Positions 31,205 through 44,590 of a stretch of 64,000 nucleotides of DNA are shown piece after piece. The translations under genes and the position numbers were made by a program. The notes beneath the pieces are model-generated. The model ran no database searches, was not told the DNA's origin, and was given only the letters and a program-made list of their open reading frames with translations. Numbering within the stretch: position 1 is the first letter of the stretch; each line of letters opens with the position of its first letter. Source of the stretch: Larix kaempferi (taxonomy: Eukaryota; Streptophyta; Pinopsida; Pinales; Pinaceae); the NCBI GenBank assembly GCA_027924585.1, contig BSBM01000261.1, positions 628,001-692,000 on the forward strand, in the 5' to 3' direction.

Positions 31205-33869
31205 AGGAAGTTAAGAATGGTATAGATAACTCACTCCTTAGATGGGAAATCTCACTCTACCTCTATTTTGTTGTTATATATGTGATTGACTTTCTCACTC
31301 TACCTTTATTTTGATATTAGATTTGTGATTGACTTTCTCTAGTTGCATCTCTTTAATTTGTATGATCTTCGGAAAAGTTGGAAAATCTACAACAATCAAC
31401 AATCTTTTAGAAATACATCAATCAATTGTTACTTTGAGATTCAATATACAATGAAGCCATGTTATAAGTGTATAAATTCTTAAATTGCCAAGTAGGCCTG
31501 AAAACTGTATTTTTTTCCATTTTTAGCAATATGCAATGCAGACACAAAGAAATTGGTACTTTCTATGTAGTTACCTATGACATTCTTGCCTATAGGGCTC
31601 ATACAGGATCTCCTACTTTCTCTATTATGCTCTAATATCCACTCCCGAGTAGTCATTTAGGATTATTTTTAGGTGTTTTTCATGGCTCAACTCCCATTTA
31701 GGGTTAGGGTTTTGGATCCTATAGAATTTTCTTGAAAGTCCATAAACAAGCCTCTAAACCCCAAATCTACAAAGACATACCCCTAAAATGGGATCTACAA
31801 ACCAATTCATCCAATCTATCCATCGATAAAGCACCAAAATAGATACAAATTATATTTATTGATCCATTTCAGATCATATTGTATATGAAGCAATTTGAAG
31901 ATAACATAAGATAAGTTTATTGAACTGTTGTTATTGGAAATACGAATGTTTTGTGTATATGAACAACTAAGATATCAAGAGTGATTAGAAATTTGGATGT
32001 ATATATGAATTGTAGGTTAATGGGGAATTTGTAAGACTTGTTAGTAGTTTGTTCATGTGTATGAATAAAACATAAAACTAGCACATCCACTTCACTTGTG
32101 GTCCGTGAAGACTGCTAGATCACAACTTAAGTGTTATGAACAAGTTATCTATTACTTGTTCTCCATTCTTATTTGTAATCACCAGTTGTTTGTTATCTTC
32201 TTTAGTTAAATGGGTTGTCTCTCACTACCTATTATCCATGCATGAGCTATGAGGTATCCATGCATTAGATACCACTTATTTTGAAGTACTTCCATAAAAT
32301 CAATCTAGAGAGTACGCTTGTCCCATCCTCCTTCAATGTAGGAAAAGTATAAATGGCAGTCCACTCCAAATTCTAAGATATAAACACCTATCAATGTAGG
32401 AAAAGCATAAATGGTAGCCCACCCCAAATTCTAGGATATAAACACCTATTGGTGTAAATATGAGAAAAAATATTTTATGTGCACCTCTTCGTCTTTTATC
32501 GCTGGAATCTCTACCTGTTTTTCATAATTTTTATCGTGGTATTAACATGGTAGAGCCCAGGAAAATGAAAACATCTTAGATGTAGTATGACTTTTGTTTA
32601 TTAGGTGTACAAGTTAGTAGATAACTGTGTTGTGTGTGGATTGCTAAAGAAAATTTGTTCTTTGGTGTCGTTCGCATATCATCCATGGTTCGCAAAGTTA
32701 TTTTGGATATATTGGTGTTTGTGTTTGTATGTAGGTATGAGTCATCATTAGGGTAGTTGCATGAGTTACTTTTGGATCAATATGCTCTCTAAGATACTTA
32801 TGCCAACTTTGATATCATGATGAATTTTATAGGAACGAGCTGCTGCTCTTCAATTCACATTAAACTTCATAATTACAATGGACCTTGAAAGTTTGTATTT
32901 AAACACTTCTATATGTTAAATCCCGAACCTAGCTCATGCTTTATGCCTTATGCTTTATACATGCTTTAACTAAACTTAACTCAACTCCTAATAATAGAAA
33001 TGAGATTAAGTGAGAGTTAATTACTTTTTCTAACATTTCATTTTAATTGATTGCTTCAAAATCGAAAGCTGCAAGGAATCCATGGTTTTGAGATCAAGTG
33101 GGAGTTAATTACTTTTTCTAACATTTCATTTTAATTGACTGCTTCAAAATCGAAAGCTACAAGGAATCCACGGTTTTCCAATCTGTTGTCAACTACCACC
33201 TTGAGGAACAAAAGCCTATAAACTTTCAACACATGTTGTAATGCGCTAAAAAATTGGTTATCAATTGTAATGCACTAAAAATTTGTTGATCCTTGTTTTC
33301 ATTCATTTAGATGGAGATTAATGTTATTTTTCAATTTCTTGCACTAAATTTGGCATTTTTTTATTTCATAGTAAGATAAAAAATTCTATATTAAGGTTTA
33401 TAAATGTTGATAATGAAACAAGAAATGATTTCATGGTATGAAGAAGATGAATCTCCAAAGCCAGATGGTAAATTTGAAGGTCAGGTCAAGACAGATGGTT
33501 GCGATTGGATAAAAAAACTATACCTTATGATATATTTATAAATGTTAATGGTGTCCAATGATATTGAGAAAATTGGATCACAGTTGAGAACTTTTCAAAG
33601 GAATGGAAGACAATTTGATAGAGTTCTCAAATGGTGAAAGAGCAAAGATGACCAAGCTGAATGATGTATGTGCAAGGGATTTGAATAGGTAATGATGTAA
33701 CTACTAAAACCTATAGAAGTATACATACCCTTGAATCTTTTAAGATAAAACAGATGTCCTCATCCATTAAACCCACACCTAATATTTAGTATTTAGTAGA
33801 AATATTTTGTATGCATCTCTTCGTCATAGTTACTGCAACCTGTGTGTTTTTCTTTTTTTTTAAATCAGT
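31205..33869. other. AT-rich stretch with no recognisable gene (copy B)
   Basis: This is the counterpart of 153-2817, with the same tandem duplications (about 32335-32450 and 33001-33175). No open frame of note is present in this copy, which argues against coding in either. Confidence 0.7.
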
Positions 33870-34166
33870 TGTTAAACACAACATTCACATCACACGAACC
33901 ACATAGAAGACCGGAAGACTATGATATTGATAAAGTTTGCAGAGACACTGAATAGAGCGGAAACACAAAGGGCATATTGATTGCCTTCTCATTATTAAAC
34001 ACACACATATATAGTTTCTCATAAGACTCAAAACAACTGGCTAATACTATGGGCCAGTGAATACCAGGGGTCAACTAATGTCTTAGTCAACAACTAACTC
34101 AACTAACTTAGGACCATCGAATCAACTAATTAACCAACTTGACATATGAGATTACAACTCTTAACA
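33870..34166 (-). mobile_element. Ty1/copia 3' LTR (copy B)
   Basis: TGTTAAACAC to CTCTTAACA, 297 bp, is the counterpart of 2818-3114, with the polypurine tract directly beside it at 34167-34180. Confidence 0.75.
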
Positions 34167-34277
34167 CACCCCCTTAATCTCAAGTGGGATGGTGTGGTCA
34201 GCACTATCAATTCCTAAGTGCTTCCTCTGAAACTCAAATGCAGATGTACCCAAAGGTTTGGTAAACATATTAGCTAG

Positions 34278-35960
34278 CTACTCCTTAGAGCCACAAAACA
34301 TCAAACTGATTTCTCCATTATTGACTAACTCACGTATGAAGTGATAGCGAGTGTCAATGTGTTTACTCTTCCTATGAAATACATTATGTTTAGACAACTG
34401 TATAGCAGAATTTTTGTCACAATATATGGTTGTTGGTTTTGTTTTTGTATGTCCCATGTCCTTCAAGAGTCTTCTGAGCCAAACTGCATGGCATGCTGCT
34501 GTAGTTGCTGCAATATATTCTGCTTCTGCTGAAGACATGCTCACAATAGGTTGTTTCTGACAAGCCCAAGAAATAAGAATGGTACCAAGATAGAAAGCAT
34601 AACCAGATATGCTTTTCCTATCATCAATACTACCTGCAAAATCACTGTCTGTGTACCCTGTGAGAGTATAGTCCTGTGAATGAGTGTACCAAAGTCCATA
34701 ATCAATTGTACTTGCAACATATCTCAGTATTCTTTTCCCAACTTTCCAGTGAGATTCTTTGGGAGATTCCATGAATATAGAAATAAGACTGACAACATAC
34801 ATCAAATCAAGTCTAGTAGCAGTCAAATACATTAAACTGCCTACTAATCTTTTGTAAAGTGTAGAATTTACTGCTGGTCCTTCATCATTCTTGCTTAACT
34901 TGGTTCCTGTAGCAATGGGAGTTTCTACTGATTTACATTTATCCATTTTGAATCTCTGCGGAATGTCAGTAGCATACTTATGCTGATAGATGAAGATCCC
35001 ATTTTCACTTTGATCAACTTCCATACCAAGGAAAAACTTCATAAGACCAAGATCAGTCATCTCAAACTCCTTTTTCACGACTGTCTTAAACTCTTCTAGA
35101 ATCAAATTTCCAGTATAGATCATATCATCAACATAAAGACAAACAAGTAAAATGTTACCTTCCTGATCTGTTTTGACATATAGAGTGTGTTCATTGTTGC
35201 TCCTATTGAATCCATTTTTGATTAGGTAAGAATCAATTATGTTGTACCATGCTCGTAGAGCTTGTTTGAGACCATACAAGGCCTTTTTCAGGTTACATAC
35301 CTTGTGTTCTTCACCTTTGACAGCATAACCAGGTCGCTGATCTACATAGACTTCTTCTTCAAGTATGCCATTGAGAAAGGCAGATTTTACATCCATTTGA
35401 TAAACAGGCCACTGGTTTTGAGCTTCTATTGCAAGTACAGCTCTGATGGTGTCCATCCTTGCTACTAGAGCAAAGATATCATCATAGTCTACACCATATT
35501 GCTAAGCAAAACCTCTTGCAACAAGCCTTGCTTTGTATTTTTCTATCTATGATTTTTCATTCAACTTAGTCTTATAGACCCATTTTACAACAATGCAACT
35601 TTTATCTGATGGGAGATCAACTATATCCCATGTCTGATTCCTCTCAATAGAATCAATCTCTTCATTCATTGCTTGGACATGAAAATAGTGCATACTATAG
35701 CTGCTCATCAATGACAGGAGTCTGTTCATATAAATCCCTTAAGCTTCTCGTTCTCTGGTTCTGTAGTGGACTGTCTGTTGGTGTCCCTTCTTGCTGTTGT
35801 TGCTGCTGTACTTCAAGTCTAGGCATTCTGAGTGGCTCTGTAGTACTGGACTATCTTTCTACTGGATGTCTGTTGTATCAGTCCAACATTTATCTTCCAT
35901 AAATTTGACATCTCTTCTCACCACTACTTTCTTGGTGACAGGATTATACAGCTTATAGGC
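34278..35960 (-). pseudogene. copia reverse transcriptase/RNase H (copy B)
   Basis: The minus-strand frame 35456-34278 is open for 392 codons through RT and RNase H, including LYVDDMIYTGN and SMSSAEAEYIA, and lacks the TAG found at 3904 in copy A. Upstream, the RT N-terminus (EEIDSIERNQTWD, VVKWVYKTKLNEK) is in 35547-35729, separated by a TAG shared with copy A and by a TAA near 35503 specific to copy B. The stretch 35730-35960 is the linker from integrase. It is better preserved than copy A but still not translatable as one polyprotein. Confidence 0.93.
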
Positions 35961-37190
35961 TTTCTGTTGTTCACCGTAGCCTGCGAAATACACCTTTCAC
36001 TCTTCTTGTCCAACTTCTTTATTAACTCATCAGGTATGTGTGCGAATGAAACACATCTAAATATCTTGAGATGTGAGACACTATCTGAGTGCCACTCCAT
36101 GCTTATTCAGGTATCTTGTCTTTGACAGTTATTGTGGGAGACCTATTCAGTAAATATACTGAACATGCAACTTCTTTTGCCCAATAATCATCGGATAACT
36201 TCTTGTATGATAGCATACTTCGGTCCATGTTCATGATGGTCCGATTCTTCAGTTCTGCAACTCCATTCTGCTGTGGAGTGTATCTAGTGGTGTACTGATG
36301 TTGGATTCCATGCTGCTTATAGAACTCTACAAAATCATGAGAGACATACTCACCGCCACCGTCTAATCTGAGTATTCTGAGTGGTTTACCTGATTGTTTT
36401 TTAGTCAATGCTTTGAACTCTTTGAATCTGGAGAAAGCTTCTGACTTATTTCCGAGAAAGTAAATCCAAACTTTCCTGCTATAGTCATTAATAAATACTA
36501 GGAAAAGCAAACTTACTCCTATAGACTGAGTTTGCATGGGTCCACATAGGTATGTGTGAACTAGTTCAAGGTGTTCTTTGGCTCTATTTGTAGATGTGGG
36601 AAAGTTGTCCCTTTGGTGTTTCCATAAAATACCGTCTTCACAAGAGCTTGACTGTTCATTCATGACTCGTAATCCTTTGACCATGGATTGTTTTTGCAGA
36701 TGAGAGAGACTCTGAAAGGGTAGATGACCATACCTAAAATGCCACAACCAGGTTTTGTCTTGACTGGAGATAGTATGAGCGTATGACTGTGACAAGATAG
36801 CACTCCTCAGGTTGAGTGGGAAAATTCTATTCTTGGTCATTTCTACTTTGGCTAGGAGTCTTCTAGTAGGAGCTTTAGCATAGACAACACAGTAGGAATC
36901 AATAAACCTATCATCATACTTATTCTGAATTAGTTGACCCACGCTGATAAGATTGACCTTAAGATTTGGAACATAGAATACATCAGTTATGTACTTCTTC
37001 TCATCCTGTTTGGTAAGTATAGGAACAATACCTTTGCCTTGAGCTGGAACGAGATAATTATCACCCAGTTTGATCTTTGAATTAGTAGATGGATCTATAT
37101 CAGAAAATAATGATTTGTTATTTGTCATATGATTGCTGCATCCACTGTCTAGTAACCACGCATCTGATTGATGTTCTTCTTCAGTCGCCT
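35961..37190 (-). pseudogene. copia protease and integrase, broken (copy B)
   Basis: The frame 37128-36103 covers the protease-downstream region, HHCC region and integrase core. The first catalytic Asp is Tyr (HTYLCGP), as in copy A, while the second is Asp (RLDGGGEY), unlike copy A. One HHCC cysteine is changed (CEDGIL). A one-base deletion near 35990 breaks the RCIFVGY block that is intact in copy A. The protease WLLDSG block lies at about 37135-37165. Confidence 0.93.
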
Positions 37191-38090
37191 AATATGACAG
37201 AAACATGACTTCTTACGAATTTTCTTCAACATTTGCTCTACCACTGTGCTAATCTGCTTGCTTCATTCTGCAGTCACGTTCATAGTGGCCATATTTCTTG
37301 TAGTAGTTACATTGGATATTGGACAAGTATTAGTCCATCTCTTGCCTCCTCTTCCTCTCTGGTTCGGAGGGTTATGAATGTGCTCATAGTGATCTGTGTG
37401 TTCATGGTGTTCATGGGTAGTTCTATCCTCTGTGGAATTAAAACTCCTTCCTCTTCTGCCTCATCCTCTGCCTCCTCGACCTCGACCTCTGTTGAAATAA
37501 ATCTGAGTGCTAAATGCATGAGATAGAGACCCGTCTTCCTGACTGAGTCTAGCTTCATGAGACAAAAGGGACCCTGTTAACTCTTCTAGAGTAAACGTCG
37601 AAAGATCCTTAGATTCTTCTATGGCAGTAACCACCATAGAGAATTTATTAGTGAGGCATCGAAGTACCTTTTCAACAATACCCTTCTGCTCTAGGGCTTC
37701 ACCATAGGTTTGGAATTGCATGACAATCCCAAAAACCTTAGTCATAAACTGATCGAGAGTCTATGTGTCTTTCATCTTAAGACTTTCAAATTGGAGTCGA
37801 AGGGTTTGGAGTCTTACCGTTTTAACTTGATCTGTACCTTTGTATGCAGATTGGAGGAGATTCCATGCCTGATGTGCGGTCGTAGCTCCAGCGATCCGCG
37901 AGAAAATGGACTCCTCAATGCAACTTTGGATCAACTACTTCGCAGTGAGATCCCGATCTCTGCTTTCGTCGAGGGCCTTCTTATTTGCATTAGTCATCGC
38001 AGCGATAGTAGCTGCCATCGGTTCCGTGTCCCGCATTGTGTAGATCGTGTCCTGATTCCAGGACACGATATCTTGAATTTCTATCTTAAA
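37191..38090 (-). pseudogene. copia gag, truncated at its N-terminus (copy B)
   Basis: It has the same organisation as 19280-20190: a UBN2-type core, LSTFTLEELTGSLLSHEARL, an RGRGRGGRG stretch and a zinc knuckle whose second Cys is Tyr. Recognisable gag ends at about 38060-38090 and the 5' LTR is absent. Sharing of the truncation with copy A dates it before the duplication. Confidence 0.85.
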
Positions 38091-38513
38091 GACAATGTTG
38101 TTCTCAAAAAATATCTTTAAAATATCTTGAATTTTGAAGACGTGCGAGAGAGGAAGGTAATAACTTTGTTTTGAGTGACATTGTCTGTGCATATTGATTT
38201 GTTTATTGGTTGAAAATTTTATGATGACAGAAGGAAAACAAAAAAATTCGTGATAGTTGTAGCCTGTAGGTGTCTTTGCTCAATCTCTGTCATTTTGATT
38301 TCATGATATTTTGGATGATACTTTTTTTGGTTGCTTTATGCTTCAACCAAAATATCACAACGACAACTTTTACAATGTTTTTCAAGCCATCTATGTGCAA
38401 AGTAAGTATGTGGGTTTGTATTCCTGAAACGACAACTTTTACCACGTTTTTCAAACCATCTATGACCAAAGTATATGGGTTTGGAAATTGGGTATGTTGT
38501 GTTTTAGTATATG

Positions 38514-38800
38514 TTGTGTTTTAGTTTAGTTGTTAGTATAGATACATCTTGAGCTATTGCCTATCAATGCATTTATGTGTCTCATTGTGATTTGTGAATT
38601 CAAAATGTGTAATCATTAATGTGTAATATTTGTAAATGTTATAGCTTCTAAAAAAAATTGGATCTATATGTCTATATTTTTAAATTTTAATATATTTAAA
38701 ATATATTTATATATATGCATATAAAACATGTCCTTCGTGTCCTAATTTTGGGGTCACCGTGTCTATTTTCGTGTCCTCCGTGTCCTCGAGGTGACATGGC
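38514..38800. other. AT-rich stretch after copy B, nothing recognised
   Basis: It contains TATATTTAAAATATAT-type sequence and a short run of CGTGTCC repeats (GTGTCCTAATTTTGG, GTGTCCTCCGTGTCCTCG) near 38735-38790. No gene. Confidence 0.5.
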
Positions 38801-39083
38801 CTAAGATCCAACAATCAACAAACCCACTGCAACTGCATTAAATGACCTACAGCAGGCTGAATAGTGTTGGCCATTGTGGACCCTGGCTGACATTGGGATG
38901 CCCTGTAGGGTAAGGCCAAGCCATCTTCTTGGTCGGGATTCGGGTGACGAAGGGTGGCTCCCCCTCCAAGAGAACCAGCCCGCCATCTGCGATGTAGGCC
39001 TCGAAGACAGAGCCGATGACGACGTTAGATGACTTCAGGCTTCCTTGTAATAATTTGAGTTTTGATTTGGCCGAAGGCTTCAA
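38801..39083 (-). other. GC-richer island with unrecognised open frames
   Basis: Two overlapping minus-strand frames lie in a block noticeably richer in G and C than its neighbours. The longer (39083-38847, 78 codons) includes SNVVIGSVFEAYIADGG and a Pro-rich stretch. I recognise no family. It could be a captured host exon, an LTR piece or chance; there is no second copy in the window to test it. Confidence 0.25.
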
Positions 39084-39237
39084 GTTCCGTGAGCCACGGT
39101 TTTACTGCTGACGATTTTGTATTGTACCTGTTCTGTACCACCCAAGAAAAAAAAAATTACAGGTTTGACCAAATACCAATCGCAAATCGAATCATCGGAA
39201 TCACATGTACTGAAAGCAAAATTTTCTACACCGTCTG

Positions 39238-39419
39238 AATTGTCGTCGAATTTGAAGTTTTGCTTTTCTTATTTGATTTTATAGCTGTAGAGCAGAAGTT
39301 TCAGACATAAAAGTACAAAGATATTTTCAATTGTCGTCAAATTTGAAGTTTTGCCTCCCTTATTTGAATTTATAGCTGTAGAGGTGAAGTTTCAGACATA
39401 AAAAGTACAAAAAAATAAT
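39238..39419. repeat. 91-bp tandem duplication
   Basis: AATTGTCGTC at 39238 recurs at 39329. Both units contain AATTTGAAGTTTTGC, TTATAGCTGTAGAG and GAAGTTTCAGACATAAAA. Confidence 0.85.
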
Positions 39420-40839
39420 TCAATATCAAAACGCAAGAACAGCTAAGAAACTGGATAACAGGGATTCTTTGATAAAATAGTACGTAAAGGTTTGTAACAG
39501 TGGTAAATGTACGTGAGATAGTGGATAAAAGTTTGTGTGGTTATGGATGGTGTTGTGTACAATTTTAAAATTCAAATCAACGAATTTTAAAGTGCATATG
39601 CCTCCACGGTCCACCAAAGCCCAACGTTCTTAGCGACGGTGGTGATCTATTCAACTTGAGGACTTCTCCTGGATTGCAAAGTATGTACTCGTCCTATTTC
39701 TTTACTTCTCATGGATTTCGATATATTATGATTAAGATTTGAGAATATGGATAAGGATACTACGAAGATTTGAATATGGAAAAGGATACGGTAGTAAAAA
39801 AATTATATGAGAAAAAAATTCAATTGGATTAGAATATTGAAATAAAGATTTTATTGATAAAAAATATGATGAGATTAAAGAAGAAAACCGATTTCTTGTA
39901 ATGATGATGGGGATATATATAAGTTTTAAAAAAAAAATTAATGTTTTTGAAAAAGCCTTGGACTTGGTTAGTCAAAAGTATCAATCATACATAGTAACAA
40001 TTTTAAAAATTTAATCATATTAAATTTAATTATAAAAAAATTAAAGATTATAATTATCATTAAAAACACTCGATTCCCACTTAAACAATCGAGAAGAGGA
40101 ATTAAATGCGATTACTTCTAGGTGACAAGAAGTTTAGCAAATCATAAATGATTAGTTAGCCACTCAACCATAAAACCATATTATGCCAAATAAAAAGCCA
40201 AGGTACACAAACAAAATGTTTTCGTGTTTTGTTGACTTCTAAGGACATTTGATTCAGGCCATCTTTATATTTAAAGGCTTTGGCACTTGCAAATTCCAAA
40301 GGATATGTTATGCAGGTTGTGAGGAAACTCTTTGAAAGAGTGATTGGTCGAGTTTGAACTCTTTCAAGAAACATAGATGATCATAATATTAGATGATCAT
40401 AATATTGTGGGTTTAACATTGTTCTCACCTTTCCTCTTTATTTGGGTTCTATATAGATAAGTTGAAATCTCAATCTCTAGTTCAATGGGAGTACAAGATG
40501 GTTGTTTAGTAAATGATGTAATCATAAATATATTGTTTTTGTAAATAAATGATAATATTTAAGGAACTTATTGCTATTAAAATATTATACTTTGATACTC
40601 ATGTTTTAAAGGGAGACCTAAGCAAGGGAATAGAAATGATTATTATCATGTTGTGTTACTAATCTGAAAGTTGAGCTATAATAAAGTTTGATTTTTGAAG
40701 TCATTGATTATGGTCCAAGGAGAATAAGGCCAAATTGGGAAGTATGTTGGTGTTGCAATTGGAAGATGAAAAGATAAGCTTCTTAAAAAGGAGGAGATAC
40801 ACTTTCTAGGGATTAAATGAAAATATGTTTTTCTAGAAC
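39420..40839. other. AT-rich stretch left of the chromovirus; no gene seen
   Basis: The open frames at 39426-39617 and 40156-40374 (both minus) have no recognisable features. A short direct repeat, AGATGATCATAATATT, occurs at about 40375 and 40391. The last five bases (40835-40839, AGAAC) are the presumed left target duplication of the following element. Confidence 0.5.
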
Positions 40840-41197
40840 TGTAGCATACTCTTTTTGGTGAAAAACATTTTATGTTGGTAACATTATGTCAACTTTTATT
40901 GTAAAGTTTTATATTGGACAAGTGTCCAAGGATGACTGTAATTGCACAATATTTTATTATTTAATAAATTAAATAGGAGACAAACACCTAAGGGGACTGT
41001 TGAAAGAGTGTTTACTGACCCCCTAGGTAGAATGGAATCTAGGGTAGAAGGAAATGGACAAGTAGTAGCATCATGATGCAACTAACTAGATGTTGGTATG
41101 GGACAACTCTCTTGAATGGTGGTCATAGTGCCCTGGAAGGTGGGACTGGAGCTTAAGGCTCATTTATTCAAAACTGACCACTAAAGACCTAGGCAGT

Positions 41198-41206
41198 CTA
41201 TATAAG
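41198..41206 (+). promoter_or_regulatory. LTR TATA-like element
   Basis: CTATATAAG followed by AGCCATCG is conserved in the 3' LTR at 60041-60049. If it is the promoter, U3 is about 360 bp and R-U5 more than 4 kb. Confidence 0.5.
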
Positions 41207-41335
41207 AGCCATCGTCTTATGAACTGAGGTTCATCACTTTTCTTGACGAGGAAATTTACCTTGGGGTTTTGTTGTGCTTGCACCCAAGAGATTCGATGAG
41301 GGGGTATGCTGAGTTTATGATCATGTTGTAAGTCT

Positions 41336-41445
41336 GCCTATTATACTACTGAGTGCAGAAGCTACATTGCCAAGTGCAGAAGTTATACTATTGAGTGTGT
41401 GAGTTATATTATTGAGTGCAGAAGTTATATTACTGAGTGCCTTGC
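41336..41445 (+). repeat. short tandem repeat in the LTR, about 21 bp units
   Basis: Units of the form TGAGTGCAGAAGTTATATTAT recur about five times. The counterpart in the 3' LTR is at about 60178-60287. Confidence 0.75.
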
Positions 41446-44424
41446 TTCTACACATATTCCATCTACTTAGTGGTTCAGTAAGCAAGCTCAGGGGTCCAAA
41501 CGAAGCAAGTAGTTTGGCTGCTTCTGCCAGAAAAGGTTGGGAGGAACAGGCCTCCTTGGGTGTTTGTCGGCCCTATCTTCATTTCCAGGTTCTAATTGTC
41601 TTTTTTTTTATCCTAAGTAGTTAAAATTTCTATCTACAATTATTGATTTACTGTTTCAAGGATATTAATATAATAATGCATTTATTTTAGTTTCTGGCCT
41701 AATTAGGATTATATATAGTAATGATTATGTAAAATGAATTGAATAAAAATATTTCTCTGCATTTTTCCCCATGCTAATGTTTCTGCATCATACTCTAGTA
41801 CAGAGAAGGAGATTAAGGTAGATAAATTGATAGGCATATTGCCAAATGAACGAGAAGATTAATATTGTTGTATTTCATTAGTTTTTCTTACCATAAATAA
41901 TATATGCTTAGGTTCATAAATTTTAAAGGTATATAGCATCACAGGCACTATAATTATTCTTGCTTTAAAGATAAATTCTACGTTTTTCACTTATAATTCT
42001 CTTCATCAGTTAAGTGTTTAAGGTTCATTGTACTTTTCTTTCACCAGTTTTTATTGAAATAACAGTTGCAAAATAATTATTTCCTAAGTACACAATACTG
42101 TTATCCAATGCTGCTAGCAAGTATATATAATCACAAAAACAAACAGAACTCTTTCTATTTCAAACAAATGCATGATTATTTAACACTAAATTTTTTATGC
42201 ATAGTATTCCTAAAGTAGACATTGTAGCAGTCATGTTACAGGATACACTTGATATGTATTCTTAGATTATTTTCTCTCTCAAGAACAGTATAATATTACA
42301 CTTCATTTTTATCTCCTTTTCTTAAATAATTACATCCTAAATAGCTGCAAGGATACATGTAATAGAAACCACAACATTTTTATTTAATTTCTACATTGGA
42401 CATGAATAATAAAATCTAGAATCTAGGTTCTTCTATGTTTTCCAAAAAGACTCATATTTTATTCTGTATCATGCCCTATTTCAATAACAGAACGAGTACT
42501 GTTTTTCTATTGTGTTTTTCAACTAACAAACCAAATAGAGAAAACATAGCATGAGTCATCTATACATATAGCTTACACATATACAAATACTTTCAACATC
42601 ATCATTTAAAATAGAATAAGAAAATAGTTACAATCTCATTACATAACTGTGAATAGAAAACATTAACTCTCGGCTCTCGGCCAACACTTAAATTCGACAG
42701 ACATGAACAACAAGTGACGCTTTCAATACCATCAGCTTAGGCACAAAAATGATTATCATATACATTCCTTAAGACTGAAAATAAGAGCATCTCAGCATCA
42801 ACATGAGACTACCGTATCATATTTCAATTGGAAACCATTAACAATAAAACCATATGATTATCCACCTTCAGAGTTAAACATTTGTTATCATTACAACAAA
42901 AGAAAACTACTATCAAAGAACAGCGTGTTAGGGTTCGACTTCTTAGCATAAGGCTAAACCCTTGGCTCCCATTATTCCACAAAAACACAGTAGATTGCAA
43001 ACGATAAGTTTCGCTTTCTTTACACAAAATGGAGCAACGCTCACGGTATCATCCACACAAACACACGTCGTATGAAACACAAATTCTTTCATTTACCAAA
43101 GAAGGTAGAAGGGTAAAACCCTCTCCTCTGATTATTTTCTATTTTAGTTTTACATGAAAAACAAACACTACAGAAACAACGACGAAGGGGTCGAGGATTT
43201 CATCCTCCCCAAGCTGTCAAACAGCTCACAGGCATTTCGACAAAGATCACTCCTCAAAGCCCAAGAAAATATGAAGTCTCGGCAATAATACAGGAAGGTC
43301 CATAAGTCACTTAACCGAAACAACAGGGTAACCACCGAGGCTTACCATTATCTCTTCGCAGCTGCTAGTTATCGAAACCTGAGTATGGGTGCCAGTTGAC
43401 GAAGGAACCTGGCATTTGAAACAAGTGTGGTTAAAACAAGCTTTTGACAGAAGTCATTTCGTGTGAAATAACAATAATTGAAACTCTCAAAATAGAATGG
43501 AAGGTACAAGGTTCAAACCCGAGAGACATTACCTTTTAAATTATCACCGGAGCAGAATGCCAAAGACACTCCAAACTGTACTCATTACTCCATCGCCGAA
43601 TGCAAAGAAGGATGGAAGAACAACTCTCATAAACTATCGCTTAACAAATGAGGAAAGCCGGGTATCGAAGCAACCAACAGGTAGAATTGTTAATCACCCT
43701 GGAACCTTTGCAACCCCGAGATGCTACTGTAAAACCCTCACTGGAGTATCGGTCCCTAAAATCTATCAACAGGTTCCAGTTAAAATATCAACAGGTAACG
43801 GTTTCTTACCGTGGACACTCCACAAAGCACCTACTACGAAACCCTCAAGCCTCTCGTCCTGCCGACCTCTCCTCAGAGCCACTACACCGAATGCCAAGGA
43901 ACAATAACCTCGTAGAACATAGTGGTGGTTAGGTTTAGATAACAAATCCCAAAACCTTGCTAGATCAACGGTGGAGATCACCCGAAGGGTTTCACGTAAT
44001 CCAAAGCAACAACCATAGTAAAGACACCATTAATACCCTTAGCCACCAAGGAGGACAGCTCGGATATCTTCGAACCAAAACACATACAATTCATCACGAT
44101 GAATGACCCATCACTATACCATCACGTGCCTAGCACCACGATGATGTCCATGGTGACATTCCACTGACTCGGTGGTTGAATTTATTAAATGCAAAAGGAA
44201 ACCAAAGTGCCTTCCAGCACGAAACCATCATAATGTTAATTCTTAACCATCCTTGTAATGTATTGATTCCTTGGTAAAATGCACAACTATGTCATGTTAT
44301 ACACCTTGTGATACGACAATGTTGTATTCGTTTTCGTTGCTAGGATTCCATAATGAAAAAGGGTCACGCGATGCACACACAAATATGTAATTATTCATTA
44401 TTCATAGGATAAGGTTTAAGCCAT

Positions 44425-44590
44425 TGCATATAGTCCCTACACTAGATTTTAAATAAGAATTTATATATAATTCCTAAGATAAGATTTTAAATATGAATTG
44501 GCAATTAGTTCCTAGGCTAGAAATTGATCATGAATTTGTATATAGTTCCTAGGCTAGAATTTGACTATGATTTCGCAAAAAGTTGCTAAG
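44425..44590 (+). repeat. tandem repeat in the LTR, about 45 bp units
   Basis: Four diverged units contain TAGTTCCTAGGCTAGAAATT-like blocks. The counterpart is at about 63270-63435. It lies in the R-U5 part of the LTR. Confidence 0.75.

Larger units (their letters stand above)
31040..38513. repeat. segmental duplication copy B
   Basis: This is the uninterrupted counterpart of copy A. It starts within the solo LTR (31040 equals base 1 of the window) and runs through the AT-rich stretch and the copia element to the simple repeat at 38465-38513. The true left limit is unknown, because copy A runs off the window; the duplication may include the whole solo LTR and even the LINE. Confidence 0.9.

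Noticed and set aside
43497-43907. 136-codon frame inside the long LTR
   Set aside because: The equivalent frame in the other LTR (62344-62694) is cut short by a stop and carries many amino acid changes; both lie in LTR sequence.
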